Notes: generated by a model from the letters alone, not told the origin. DNA of 64,000 bases from Actinoplanes sp. N902-109 (GCF_000389965.1 NC_021191.1:5643501-5707500); one strand, 5' to 3'. Shown: positions 18,962 to 28,090, counted from the stretch's first letter. Numbers and translations: made by a program.

Positions 18962-20806
18962 TCAGCGGGTGACGGTGACCCGGACGGTGAACGTGGCCGC
19001 CGTCACCGCCGGGCTCCCGCCGTAGCTGACGACGATCTTGCCGGTGCCGGCCGTGGTGCCTGCTGTGACAGACACGGTTATCCGGCCCTTGCTGTCGGCG
19101 GTGTGCGCTTGATGGACCGTCCTGCCACCGGGAAGCGTGATCCGCACACCGAACCGTGCGGACGCCATCGGTGTCCCGGTGGTACCCCGGGTGAACGTGA
19201 GGATCCGCTTGACGGTCTTCGACGTGCGGACCTTGATCGTCGACGTACCGGACGCGCGGACCTCAGCCGGAACGGTTGTCGTCGGTGCGGTGCCATCGGC
19301 GGGTGCGTCGCCGACGGCTCTGATGATGGCGGTGTACGTGTCGTACGCCGGGGTGGGTTTCGGTGAGCCCCAGGTCTCCTGGGCAACAACCCGCAGCGGG
19401 TTCTTCAGGTTGGTGGCGATGTCGGTGGCGGACTCGTCGCGGCCGGGCTCACCCCAGAGGCTGAGCTGGGCACCCAGCAGGTGCGGGTCCGACCTGGCAA
19501 CGGTGGTGGTGCCGGCGCCGGCAGCGAACCGGTAAGGGGCGAACGACGCATAGAGGGCGCCCGGGTCGGGGCGGCTGACGCCGATGATGTAGTACAACTG
19601 GTTCCAGTTGGCATTGATGAGGTCGTGGCCACGACCGGCAAGAGTCCGCGGAGTCATATCACTCGCGCCGTACCAATGGACGATCTGCACACTCGCCGCG
19701 ACCTCGACGACGGTTCCCTCAACAAGCTGATCGTTCCAGATCCGCAAGGTCTTGCCGTGGGATCGGACCAGATCGTTGACCTTGTTGATGAAGTCGTACT
19801 GCAGATCCCGGCCGGTCGCGGAGCCGCCGAACAGCTGCCGAGCACGCCGGTCGAGCTGCGGAAACTGCGCCACCTGCGCGGTGCTGAGCCATTCATCAGC
19901 ACCCAGATGCCACCAGGGACCGGGGAACAACGGCAGGTACTCGGTGATCAGATCGCGGGCCAGCGGCCAGGCCTGGTCGCTCGACAGATCCAGGCTGCGG
20001 GTGCCGTTGTCGCGTACCAGGCTGAGACCGGGTTTGTCGCGCAGGATGCGGGTCATGTGCCCGGGCATGTCGATCTCGGGAACGACCGTGATCTGGTACC
20101 GCGCCGCATACGCCACGAGATCGGCGATCTGCGCCTTGGTGTAATGCAGGGCCGACACGACCTCGGGGTGGCTGCTGCTCTCGATCCGGAAGTCCTGATC
20201 ATCGCTGAGGTGCAGGTGCAACCGGTTGTACTTCAGATACGCCAGGTCACGCACCCGGGCACGCAACCAGTCGATGCTGTAGAACTTCCGGGCAGTGTCG
20301 ATCATGAAACCACGATCGCGGTAGACCGGCGCATCCGTGGCGGTGCCCCGGGGCAGGGACCGGTCCTGCTTGAGCATCTGCAACAAGCTCTGAGTCCCGT
20401 AGAAAACCCCGGCGGTGCTACCACTGATCGTGGCCGTGCCGGCCAGGGCGAGCCGATAACCCTCGTCGCCATAACTACCAGTGGCGAGCACAACATCACC
20501 ATCGGCCGGACTGCCGGACACAACCGGCACCGGATAGCCGGTAACCGCCCGCAGATCCGCGGCAAGCAACCCCGCAGCGGTCTGCAGCGCCGCGGCGCTC
20601 GTCACGACCCGTGATCCCGCCGTGAAGGTGTAGGACCCCGAGGCGGCTGTCCACTGCTGGAGGGACGGGATGGTGGCCGGCAGCGCCAAGCCCGCGACCC
20701 GGGCGGGCGCGGGCGCGGATGCGGACGCCAACGCGGATGCGGATGTCAGCGTGCATCCGGCAGCTATGAGGAGGGCTCCGACGAGCCTTCCGTGTCCGGG
20801 GCGCAT
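18962..20806 (-). CDS. Secreted beta-N-acetylhexosaminidase (GH20)
   Basis: A 614-residue exo-enzyme removing N-acetylglucosamine from chitooligosaccharide ends. A signal peptide covers about residues 1-40. The GH20b-type N-terminal domain is followed by the catalytic barrel with YRDRGFMIDTARKFYSI, HLHLSDDQDFRIE and the acid pair Asp304-Glu305 in HLGADEW. After about residue 500 comes a beta-sandwich of Ig/fibronectin-like character. The ATG at 20806 has AAAGG/AGGGA upstream. It is divergent from nothing nearby but lies beside the LPMO gene, which suggests a joint role in chitin breakdown. Confidence 0.93.
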   Translation of the reverse strand: MRPGHGRLVGALLIAAGCTLTSASALASASAPAPARVAGLALPATIPSLQQWTAASGSYTFTAGSRVVTSAAALQTAAGLLAADLRAVTGYPVPVVSGSPADGDVVLATGSYGDEGYRLALAGTATISGSTAGVFYGTQSLLQMLKQDRSLPRGTATDAPVYRDRGFMIDTARKFYSIDWLRARVRDLAYLKYNRLHLHLSDDQDFRIESSSHPEVVSALHYTKAQIADLVAYAARYQITVVPEIDMPGHMTRILRDKPGLSLVRDNGTRSLDLSSDQAWPLARDLITEYLPLFPGPWWHLGADEWLSTAQVAQFPQLDRRARQLFGGSATGRDLQYDFINKVNDLVRSHGKTLRIWNDQLVEGTVVEVAASVQIVHWYGASDMTPRTLAGRGHDLINANWNQLYYIIGVSRPDPGALYASFAPYRFAAGAGTTTVARSDPHLLGAQLSLWGEPGRDESATDIATNLKNPLRVVAQETWGSPKPTPAYDTYTAIIRAVGDAPADGTAPTTTVPAEVRASGTSTIKVRTSKTVKRILTFTRGTTGTPMASARFGVRITLPGGRTVHQAHTADSKGRITVSVTAGTTAGTGKIVVSYGGSPAVTAATFTVRVTVTR

Positions 20807-21020
20807 GGCGTCCCTGCCTTTCCTCCGCGAGCCAGCAACGGAACCAGGGCAGCGTCCTCCCGGCCAGCCGCTGACGACATGCCTGAGACGATCGGCAACC
20901 AACGCACCCGCCTGAGACTTTCCCCGGACCGGCTTCAGCGCGCGGCCGTGCCGGGCGAAAGCGGCCACCTGCTGCGACATGGCCGGGGTCGTCGGCCCGG
21001 AATGACGGCGGGATCCGGCA

Positions 21021-21917
21021 CTACCGGCGGCGCAAGCGGCCGAGCAGCGCCGCTCCCCCGGCTCCGGCGATCGCCACCAGCGCGCCCGCGATGATCCAGT
21101 GCCCGAGCTGGGCGCGGTCGTCGGTGCTCTCGGCGGCGACCGGGTCGAGTTGCGGGGCCGGCTGGGAGGTGGTGCGTGCGGGCGCCGGGCTGGTGCGCTT
21201 GATGGTGGCGGGCTTCGGGGCGGCCGAGGACGGCGCCGGCGACGGTGACCGTGCGGGCTTCCGGGTCACGGTCGGGGACGGCTTGGTGGCGACGGCGGCG
21301 GGGGCCTTCACCACCAGGTCCGAGCAGGAGTAATAGGTGTCGGGCGTGCTGGAGGTCTCCCAGACGATGTAGAGCACGTGCCGCCCCGAGCGGTCCTCCG
21401 GGATCTGCACGCTCATCCGGTAGGACCCGCCGCTGTAGGCCGGGTCCTGGAAGGTGGCGACCGGCTTGCTGGTCAGGTCGTCCCAGCCCAGCGGCTCCGA
21501 GGGGGCATAGCCCGGCTTGGTCAGATAGAGCCGGAAGCTGCCCTTGTGCGGGATCGTGCCCGCGTAGCGCACGCTCAGCGTCGACCCGGCCGTGACCTTG
21601 GTGGCCGGCCAGTCACTCCGGGGCAGATCCAGTCCCTCGTACGCCGGGAGGCCGCCGCTGCAGAGCTTGCCGTCGGGCACCGTCTCCTTGTCGTTCCGGA
21701 CGTTGGCGATGCGCAGGTTGTCGAACGAGCCGAGGGTGCCTCCGTGCGCCTTGCGGGCCGCCCGGCAGGCCGCCGCGTCCGGTTCCTCGCCGCCCCCGGC
21801 ACAGGCCGCCGTACGGCTGATCGGGGTGGTCGGGGCGCCGTGCGCGAGCGCGGCGGCGGGCGTGAGGGCGACGAGCCCACCGGCGGTGAGCGCGCCGAGG
21901 ACGCGGAGGGACTTCAT
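21021..21917 (-). CDS. AA10 lytic polysaccharide monooxygenase with C-terminal membrane anchor
   Basis: A 298-residue copper enzyme of the AA10 family, which cleaves chitin or cellulose oxidatively. The signal peptide ends ALA before His26, so mature His1 can form the copper histidine brace; the second His is His124 in GTIPHKGSF. The pattern PDGKLCSGG, then SDWPATKVTAG and GRHVLYIVWETSSTPDTYYSCSD, is close to small Streptomyces AA10 enzymes. A Pro/Ser/Thr linker leads to a terminal hydrophobic helix and GRLRRR, so the enzyme appears tethered to the membrane, which is unusual. It follows the GH20 gene in the same direction only in the sense of sharing a strand; 214 bp separate them. Confidence 0.9.
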   Translation of the reverse strand: MKSLRVLGALTAGGLVALTPAAALAHGAPTTPISRTAACAGGGEEPDAAACRAARKAHGGTLGSFDNLRIANVRNDKETVPDGKLCSGGLPAYEGLDLPRSDWPATKVTAGSTLSVRYAGTIPHKGSFRLYLTKPGYAPSEPLGWDDLTSKPVATFQDPAYSGGSYRMSVQIPEDRSGRHVLYIVWETSSTPDTYYSCSDLVVKAPAAVATKPSPTVTRKPARSPSPAPSSAAPKPATIKRTSPAPARTTSQPAPQLDPVAAESTDDRAQLGHWIIAGALVAIAGAGGAALLGRLRRR

Positions 21918-22007
21918 GCCCCGGAGTACGGAGATCGGCCCTGAATCGTTCACTACGGTGAGTGGTGTGATTGCATGGCCGTGCAGGTTGATGACACAGG
22001 AGGACAC

Positions 22008-22376
22008 ATGGAGAAGCCCGACGTCGGCCCCATCACCGGTGAGCCGCCGGCCGAGCTGGTCGTGGAGGACCTCACCGTCGGCGACGGTGCGGAGGCCAAG
22101 CCCGGCCAGCTCGTGACCGTCCACTACGTGGGCGTGGCGTTCTCCTCGGGCAAGGAGTTCGACGCCTCGTACAACCGGGGTGAGCCGTTCGAGTTCGGCC
22201 TCGGCGCCGGTGACGTCATCGGCGGCTGGGACCAGGGGGTGGCCGGCATGAAGGTCGGTGGCCGCCGCAAGCTGACCGTCCCCCCGCACCTGGGCTACGG
22301 TTCCCGCGGCGCGGCCGGCGTGATCAAGCCGGACGAGACGCTCATCTTCGTGGTGGACCTGCTCGGCGTGCGCTGA
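22008..22376 (+). CDS. FKBP-type peptidyl-prolyl cis-trans isomerase
   Basis: A 122-residue single-domain FKBP. The family core is complete: VHYVGVAFSSGKEFDASYNR, FEFGLGAGDVIGGWDQG, VGGRRKLTVPPHLGYG and ETLIFVVDLLGV. It has no signal peptide and would act as a cytoplasmic folding helper. The ATG at 22008 is fixed by AGGAGG at 21998-22003. It is divergent from the LPMO gene. Confidence 0.95.
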   Translation: MEKPDVGPITGEPPAELVVEDLTVGDGAEAKPGQLVTVHYVGVAFSSGKEFDASYNRGEPFEFGLGAGDVIGGWDQGVAGMKVGGRRKLTVPPHLGYGSRGAAGVIKPDETLIFVVDLLGVR

Positions 22377-22562
22377 GGCCGGACCTTCCCGCAGCGGAGG
22401 ACCCGAGCAGGAACCGGTGCTGACGGCACCGCGGTCGAGCCGGGACGGGCAGTGCCTGTCCCGGCTCGTCCTTCTTCCCCTCCGGGAACCCGTCCTCGCC
22501 CCCGGAGAAGTCGTCCTTGCCGGTCGCGCCCGCGCCGTCGGAGAAATCCCCCGCGAACGGGC

Positions 22563-23432
22563 TCATGCCAGGTCCGCGCAGGAGGTCTCGTCGGGCAGGA
22601 GCGGCCGCAGCCGTACGGACCACACCTTGCCGCCGGAGGACCACGGGGTGGCCGCGTTCGCCCGCGCCGCAGCGTCCAGCACCGCGGATGCCTGGTCACC
22701 GGTGGCGGTGACGCAGGTCAGCCCGGTGTTCTTGGCCAGCACGGCGCCGGGCAGCGCCGGGCCGGGCCACGCGACGGTCCTGGGCTTCTCGACGGTGGTG
22801 TCGCCCGGGTCGTGATAGACGCCGACGACCGCCGCGACCGCCGTCGGCTCGTACGCGACCGGCGCGCCGGACTTCACCTTGTCGAGCGTGTCGAGAAACG
22901 CCTTGAGCTCGGTGCGCGCCTGCTTCTGGGCGTCGGTCAGGCGCGGGTCGTCGGTCCGGGCCTCACCCAGCGCTTCGACGGTGACGGTCTGACCGCCGGC
23001 GGTGATCCTGGTCGCCGGGGCGTCCGCCACGCCGGGCCGGCCGAAGTCGGTGCCCTTGCTGACGCCGGCCTTGACCGCCTGGTCGGCGAACTGCTGCGCC
23101 TGCTCCGGCGAGATGGCCACGACCTGCACGTTCGGCAGCGCCGGGCCGGGGTAGATCGCGGTGACCGGGCCTTCGAAGATGACCCGTCCGTCGGCGTACA
23201 CGCTGGTGGCCGGAAGTCGCCCGGCCCGCTGGTCGGCCGACACGAAACCGCCGGTCTGCTGCACCCGCACCAGCAGCGCGTCGGGTGTGGTGGCGACCGG
23301 CGGGGCGGACGACGGTGTGCCCGGCGACGTGGTGCCGGCCCCGGCCGCATCCTCGGCCGGTTGGGCGCACGCGCTGATCAGGAACACCGTGGCGGCGGCT
23401 GCGACCGCCCCGAAACCGCGAAATGTCGTCAT
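22563..23432 (-). CDS. Secreted lipoprotein, unknown function
   Basis: A 289-residue lipoprotein. The lipobox LISAC gives a lipidated Cys at about residue 22, followed by a Thr/Ser/Pro-rich linker. The mature part has alternating beta-strand-like segments (TSVYADGRVIFEG, LPNVQVVAISPEQAQQFADQAVKAG) and ends with TSCADLA; family resemblance is to actinobacterial lipoproteins of unknown role. The ATG at 23432 has GGAG 6 nt upstream. A 20-bp tandem array lies immediately upstream, within what should be its promoter region. Confidence 0.75.
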   Translation of the reverse strand: MTTFRGFGAVAAAATVFLISACAQPAEDAAGAGTTSPGTPSSAPPVATTPDALLVRVQQTGGFVSADQRAGRLPATSVYADGRVIFEGPVTAIYPGPALPNVQVVAISPEQAQQFADQAVKAGVSKGTDFGRPGVADAPATRITAGGQTVTVEALGEARTDDPRLTDAQKQARTELKAFLDTLDKVKSGAPVAYEPTAVAAVVGVYHDPGDTTVEKPRTVAWPGPALPGAVLAKNTGLTCVTATGDQASAVLDAAARANAATPWSSGGKVWSVRLRPLLPDETSCADLA

Positions 23433-23480
23433 ACCGGCTCCGACGCACCGGTCCCGCCACCGGTTCCCGCGCCGGCGAGA

Positions 23481-23660
23481 TTTCGCCCGGACAACGCCCG
23501 GCACGCCCGGCGAACATGCGGCACGCCCGGCGAACACGCGGCACGCCCGGGAAACACGCGGCACGCCCGGCAAACGCGCGGCACGCCCGGAAATCGCGCG
23601 GCACGCCCGGGAAAGGCCCGGCACGCCCGGCGAACACGCGGCACGCCCGGGAAATGCGCG
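23481..23660. repeat. 20-bp tandem repeat array, eight copies plus one degenerate
   Basis: Eight head-to-tail 20-bp units start at 23501, 23521, 23541, 23561, 23581, 23601, 23621 and 23641. Each begins GCACGCCCGG, unchanged in all eight, and is followed by 10 variable bases usually ending in GCG (seven of eight). A degraded ninth unit lies at 23481-23500. The 20-bp period is not a multiple of three, so no frame reads through as one repeated peptide. It sits between the lipoprotein start (23432) and the end of the ABC permease gene (23730). Confidence 0.95.
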
Positions 23661-23729
23661 GCGGTGGCGGACATGCGTGGCCGGTCCCGCGGCACGGGAC
23701 CGGCCACCTTTCACAGGGCGGGGTGAAGG

Positions 23730-24572
23730 CTATTTGACCGAGCCCAGCGACAGCCCCTGGACCAGCTTGTCCTGCGCGGCGAAGCCGGCCACCAGCACGG
23801 GCAGCGAGACCACGAACGCCGCCGCGCACAGCTGCGCCAGGAACAGCCCCTGGCTGGTGACGAAGCTGGTCAGGAACACCGGGGCGGTCTCGGCCACGGT
23901 GGCGGTCAGCACCCGGGCGAACAGCAGCTCGTTCCAGCTGAAGATGAAGCAGATCAGCGCGGTGGCCGCGATACCCGGCAGGACCACCGGGGCGATCACC
24001 GAGCGCAGCGTCCTGGTCAGGCCGGCGCCGTCCATCGAGGCCGCTTCGAGCATCTCGACCGGCACCTCGGACAGGAACGAGCGCATCATCCACACCGCGA
24101 TCGGCAGGTTCATCGCCGTGTAGAAGACGATGAGCAGCCAGATGTTGTCGAGCAGGCCGGTGTTCTGGGCGAAGAGGTACAGCGGCAGCAGCCCGGCCAC
24201 CACCGGCAGCATCTTGGTGGACAGGAAGAAGAACAGCACGTCGGTCCATTTGCGCACCGGTTTGATGCTCAGCGCGTACGCCGCGGGGAACGACAGCAGC
24301 AGCACCAGGGCGGTGGAGACGATGCTGGCCGTCAGCGAGTTGAGCAGCGGCGGCCACGGCGACGCGCCACCGGAGAAGAAGTGACGGTAGCCCTCGAGGG
24401 TGAGCGGGGCGAGCACGGCCGGCGGGTTCCTGGCCGCGTCGGCCTCGCTGTGGAACGAGGTGAGCACCATCCACACCACGGGCAGGACGAACAGGATGCC
24501 GACCACCCAGGCGAGCAGGGACAGCCAGGCCCCGCCACGCTCCGTCTTCTTCTGCAGTGCCTGCGTGCTCAT
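23730..24572 (-). CDS. Polyol-type ABC importer permease (second)
   Basis: A 280-residue inner-membrane permease of the MalG/SmoG type with six predicted helices and the EAA loop (EAASMDGAGLTRTLRSVIAPVVLPG), the contact site for the ATPase. The ATG at 24572 has GGAGGA upstream and overlaps the stop of the upstream permease gene by 4 nt (ATGA), showing translational coupling. Third gene of the importer operon. No ATPase gene accompanies it; in many actinobacteria a shared MsiK-type ATPase serves such importers (established knowledge, applied here by inference). Confidence 0.92.
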   Translation of the reverse strand: MSTQALQKKTERGGAWLSLLAWVVGILFVLPVVWMVLTSFHSEADAARNPPAVLAPLTLEGYRHFFSGGASPWPPLLNSLTASIVSTALVLLLSFPAAYALSIKPVRKWTDVLFFFLSTKMLPVVAGLLPLYLFAQNTGLLDNIWLLIVFYTAMNLPIAVWMMRSFLSEVPVEMLEAASMDGAGLTRTLRSVIAPVVLPGIAATALICFIFSWNELLFARVLTATVAETAPVFLTSFVTSQGLFLAQLCAAAFVVSLPVLVAGFAAQDKLVQGLSLGSVK

Positions 24573-25528
24573 CGGCCCGGGTCCTCCTTGAACAGCGACG
24601 AGACGGTCCGCAGGGCGAACGTGGCGATGACGATGGTCCCGATCACCACGACCACCGCGGCGGCCGAGGCCCGGCCGTAGTCGTGGGCCTGGTAGAAGAT
24701 CTGGTAGATCGTGTACGGCAGGTTGGCCGTGCCCAGACCGCCGGACGTGATCGTGAAGACCGCGTCGAAGTTCTGCACGATGTAGATCGAGCCGAGCAGC
24801 GCACCCAGTTCGAGGTATTGGCGCAGGTGCGGCAGGGTCATGCTGCGGAAGATCTGCCAGTTGCCGGCGCCGTCGATGCGGGCCGCCTCCACCACGTCGA
24901 GCGGGCGGCCCTGCAGCCCGGCCAGCAGGATCAGCATCATGAACGGCGTCCACTGCCAGACCAGCGCGAAGATCACCGCCCACAGCGGCATGGTGCTGAT
25001 CCAGTCCGGCTGCGGCGGGCGGTCCGAACCGAACCAGCTCCAGACCCGGGTCAGCGTGCCGTTGAACAGGCCGTACTCGGGGTTGTAGAGCGCGTGCTTC
25101 CAGAGCAGCGCGGCCGCGACCGGTACCACCAGGAACGGCGCGATCATCATCGTGCGGACCGCGCCCCGGCCCCGGAACTTGCGGTCCAGCAGCAGCGCGA
25201 TGCCCAGCCCGAGCACCAGGCTGATCAGCACCACGCCGGCGGTCAGCAGGATGGTGGTCCAGACCGCGTCGCGCATGGTGACGTCGGTGAACACCCGGCG
25301 GAAGTTGTCCACCCCGGCGAAGCCGATCTCGTCGGGGTAGTAGGCGTTCCAGTCCATGAAGGAGATGACCAGCGTCGCGACGAACGGCAGCTGGGTCACC
25401 ACGATCATGAAGATCAGCGCGGGCAGCAGCGGCGCGCGGCGGGCCCAGGCGGCGGCGCGCCCCGGCAGCCCGGGCGGTTTCGGGGAGATGCCGGTCCGGC
25501 CGGTGGTCTTCTCCGCCACGGATGTCAT
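24569..25528 (-). CDS. Polyol-type ABC importer permease (first)
   Basis: A 319-residue MalF/SmoF-type permease. A charged 30-residue N-terminus precedes six helices; the EAA motif is VVEAARIDGAGNWQIFRSMTLP. It lies 4 nt after the binding-protein gene stop and overlaps the next permease by 4 nt, so the three genes form one operon transcribed from about 26.9 kb. Confidence 0.92.
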   Translation of the reverse strand: MTSVAEKTTGRTGISPKPPGLPGRAAAWARRAPLLPALIFMIVVTQLPFVATLVISFMDWNAYYPDEIGFAGVDNFRRVFTDVTMRDAVWTTILLTAGVVLISLVLGLGIALLLDRKFRGRGAVRTMMIAPFLVVPVAAALLWKHALYNPEYGLFNGTLTRVWSWFGSDRPPQPDWISTMPLWAVIFALVWQWTPFMMLILLAGLQGRPLDVVEAARIDGAGNWQIFRSMTLPHLRQYLELGALLGSIYIVQNFDAVFTITSGGLGTANLPYTIYQIFYQAHDYGRASAAAVVVVIGTIVIATFALRTVSSLFKEDPGR

Positions 25529-25532
25529 GGCC

Positions 25533-26891
25533 TCACCCCTCCCGCGAGCGGTACCGTTCGGCGACGTCGTCGGCCAGCCGCTGGCCGCGTTCGAGGGCCT
25601 CGCGCACGCTCATCTGCCCGGCGATGGCCGAGCTGACGTACTGCGAGACCCGGGTTCCGAGATCGGTGAACTCGGGGATGTCGACGAACTGGATGCCGAT
25701 GGCCGGGCGCGGCTGCACACCCGGGTTGCGCGGGTCGGCGCTCTCGATGGCCTGCCGGGTCGGCTCGGCGAACGCGCCCGCTTCCTTGAGATAAGCCTGG
25801 TTCTCGTACGTGGAGGCGCGCTTGCCGGCCGGCACCCGGGACCAGCCGAGCCGACTGCCGACGAGCTCCTCGTACTGCCGCGACGACGCCCAGGAGATGA
25901 ACTTCCAGGCGTTGTCCTTCTTGGTGCTGGCCTGCTGGATGCTCCACGACCACGCGTACAGCCAGCCGGAGCTCGGGGTACGCACCACCGGGGCGGCGAC
26001 GTACGCCATCTTGCCCTTGACCGGGGAATCCGCGGCCTCGAACGTACCGGCGGCGCTGGTCGCGTCGTACCACATCGCGGCGTTGCCCTGCACGATGTTG
26101 TTGAGGCACTCGGTGAACCCGGCCTGCGGGGCACCGGTCTCGCCGTGTGCCCGGACGAGATCGACGTAGAACTGGACGGCCTGCTCGAACTCGGGCGAGT
26201 CGACCCGGGCGTTCCAGTCCCGGTCGAACCAGGTGCCGCCGAACGTGTTGACCACCGTGGTCAGCGGCGCGAAGATCTGGCCCCAGCCGGGCTGGCCGCG
26301 CAGGCAGATGCCGGCCATCCCGGGCTGTTTGCCGTCGACCCGGGCGGCGATGTCGGCGACCTGCTGCCAGGTCGGCTTGGCCGGCATCGTGATGCCCTGG
26401 GCGTCGAGCACGTCCTTGCGGTACATCAGGAACGACGACTCGCCGTAGAACGGTTCGCCGTACAGCTTGCCGTCGTCGGCGGTGAGCGACGTCGTCATGG
26501 GCTTGAGGATGTCGCCCTGGTCGAAGGTGGTGTCGGCCCGCACGTACGGGTCCAGGGGCGCGATCCACCTGCTCTTGGCGTAGATCGGGATCTCGAAGTT
26601 GCTCAGCGAGGCCACGTCGTACTGCCCGGCCTGGCTGGAGAACTCCTGACTGATCTTGTCGCGGACGTCGTTCTCCGGCAGCACGGTGAAGTTGACGGTG
26701 ATCCCGGTCTGTTGGGTGAAGGTGGCCGCGGTGAGCCGTTGCAGGTCGATCATCTGCGGGTTGTTGACCATCAGCACGTTGATGCTGTCGGCTCCCCCAC
26801 CGCCCTCGCCGCCGCCCCAGCCCGCGCACCCGGCGGTGCTCAGCAGGACGGCGACGGCCCCGGTCAGTACCGCACGGCGTGCTCGTGACAT
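25533..26891 (-). CDS. Polyol/sugar ABC transporter substrate-binding lipoprotein (SmoE-like)
   Basis: A 452-residue extracellular binding protein, lipidated at Cys in STAGC. From memory of the family, many stretches match sorbitol/mannitol-binding proteins of the SmoE type: GKLYGEPFYGESSFLMYRKD, GICLRGQPGWGQ, NTFGGTWFD and IGIQFVDIPEF. The likely ligand is therefore a sugar alcohol, though a related sugar is possible. The ATG at 26891 follows GGGGAGG. First gene of the operon with the two permeases; no polyol dehydrogenase is in the window. Confidence 0.88.
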   Translation of the reverse strand: MSRARRAVLTGAVAVLLSTAGCAGWGGGEGGGGADSINVLMVNNPQMIDLQRLTAATFTQQTGITVNFTVLPENDVRDKISQEFSSQAGQYDVASLSNFEIPIYAKSRWIAPLDPYVRADTTFDQGDILKPMTTSLTADDGKLYGEPFYGESSFLMYRKDVLDAQGITMPAKPTWQQVADIAARVDGKQPGMAGICLRGQPGWGQIFAPLTTVVNTFGGTWFDRDWNARVDSPEFEQAVQFYVDLVRAHGETGAPQAGFTECLNNIVQGNAAMWYDATSAAGTFEAADSPVKGKMAYVAAPVVRTPSSGWLYAWSWSIQQASTKKDNAWKFISWASSRQYEELVGSRLGWSRVPAGKRASTYENQAYLKEAGAFAEPTRQAIESADPRNPGVQPRPAIGIQFVDIPEFTDLGTRVSQYVSSAIAGQMSVREALERGQRLADDVAERYRSREG

Positions 26892-26928
26892 GGGGCCTCC
26901 CCGGCGAGGCGACGGTGGTATCGGCCTC

Positions 26929-26957
26929 AGTAGATGCCTAGATCGACACCCTGTCAA
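26929..26957 (-). promoter_or_regulatory. Candidate promoter of the polyol importer operon
   Basis: Read on the reverse strand, a perfect -35 TTGACA (26957-26952) is followed after 17 nt by TCTACT (26934-26929), four of six -10 matches. It lies 38 nt upstream of the binding-protein start. Called by eye. Confidence 0.5.
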
Positions 26958-26980
26958 CCGCTCGTCACGCTCGGTCCTCG

Positions 26981-27190
26981 CTATGCGACAACCTTCGCCT
27001 CCCGGCCGTTCACGGCGACGATGTCCCCCGGGTGCAACTGCCGTCCGCGCCGCGTGTCGACCTCGCCGTTGACCGTCACATCGCCCTCGGCGATCAGCAC
27101 CTTGCCCTCGCCGCCGGTGTCGATCAGGTCCGCGAGTTTGAGGAATTGTCCGAGTCTGATCATGTCACTGCCGATGGGTACCTCACGCAT
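26981..27190 (-). CDS. S4-domain RNA-binding protein (YbcJ-like)
   Basis: A small protein of about 69 residues (start uncertain; ATG codons also at 27199, 27202 and 27244). It is a lone S4 domain: MIRLGQFLKLADLIDTGGEG, AEGDVTVNGEVDTRRGRQL and PGDIVAVNG. Such YbcJ/YaaA-like proteins bind structured RNA, often linked to ribosome function. No clear ribosome binding site supports any one start, which is why confidence in the 5' end is low. It lies 23 nt upstream of the candidate importer promoter. Confidence 0.85.
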   Translation of the reverse strand: MREVPIGSDMIRLGQFLKLADLIDTGGEGKVLIAEGDVTVNGEVDTRRGRQLHPGDIVAVNGREAKVVA

Positions 27191-27271
27191 GCCGACCATC
27201 ATCCGGCATCGCCCGCAAAGAAATTCCCGGAGGCTTTGAACCATTCACCGGCGCGAGCCGAACTACCCACC

Positions 27272-28090
27272 GTGAGTCGACTCGAGAAGCACCGCCGGGC
27301 GGGCGTCCTGGCCGCCACCGTCGCCGCCGGCGTGCTCGGCGTGGCCGGCCCGGCCGCGGCGGACGCCACCGTCAACCCCCCGAGCGTCCCGCAGGGCAGC
27401 GGTCAGGACCTCACGTTCCGGGTGACCAACACCGCGCAGACCCCGATGACCAAGGTCAAGCTGGTGCTGCCGGCCGACCAGCCGCTCGCCGAGATCTATC
27501 CGTTGTCGGTCGACAACTGGGCGCCGCTCACCGAGACCAAGCAGCTCACGACGCCGCTCACCACCACCGACGGCACCAAGGCCACCCAGACCACGGCCTC
27601 CATCACCTGGGTTGCCGCCCCCGGCAAGGCCCTGGCACCGGGCGCGACCGCGGACCTGACGGCCGCGATGGGCCCGATGCCCGGCACCTCGACGATGTCG
27701 TTCACGCTGGAGGCCACCTATGCCGACCCGGCCAAGGGTGTGCCGCTCTCCCCGGTGCAGCTGGGGCTGACCCCGGCCGTCGCGGGCCAGGAGTACACCG
27801 GCCACGCCGCGCACACCGGCGGCGGCACCGGCACGGGCACCGCCTCGGACGACATCGATGACGCCACGTTCGCCGCGCTGGCCCAGGCGGCCGACAGCGG
27901 TCCGAGCGGGTGGTCGATCGCCGGCTGGATCGTCGCCGGGCTGGCCGCCGCGGTCGCCGCGGTGGCACTGCTGCGCGGCCGCCGGCGTGGCCCGGACACC
28001 GCCGTGGCCGAGGAGCCGGCCCAGGAGAAGGAAATGGCCACCACCGGCGCCGGCACCAGGTGGCGCTACCAGGACAGCCCGGAGGATTAG
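27272..28090 (+). CDS. DUF1775/YcnI-like secreted membrane-anchored protein
   Basis: A 272-residue protein. The GTG at 27272 begins a signal peptide (GVLAATVAAGVLGVAGPAAADA); the mature part is a DUF1775 (YcnI) beta-sandwich (VPQGSGQDLTFRVTN, KVKLVLPADQPLAEIYPLSV, ITWVAAPGKALAPGA), then a Gly/Thr linker, a membrane helix (IAGWIVAGLAAAVAAVALLRG) and a basic tail. YcnI proteins are linked to copper and normally start their mature chain with His; here it starts ADATVNP, so the His ligand is missing. No copC/copD neighbour is present. Copper handling is therefore doubtful. Confidence 0.82.
   Translation: MSRLEKHRRAGVLAATVAAGVLGVAGPAAADATVNPPSVPQGSGQDLTFRVTNTAQTPMTKVKLVLPADQPLAEIYPLSVDNWAPLTETKQLTTPLTTTDGTKATQTTASITWVAAPGKALAPGATADLTAAMGPMPGTSTMSFTLEATYADPAKGVPLSPVQLGLTPAVAGQEYTGHAAHTGGGTGTGTASDDIDDATFAALAQAADSGPSGWSIAGWIVAGLAAAVAAVALLRGRRRGPDTAVAEEPAQEKEMATTGAGTRWRYQDSPED

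Noticed and set aside
23481..23660. CRISPR array
   Set aside because: Conserved part is 10 bp and spacers 10 bp; real repeats and spacers are each over 20 bp, and no cas gene is near.
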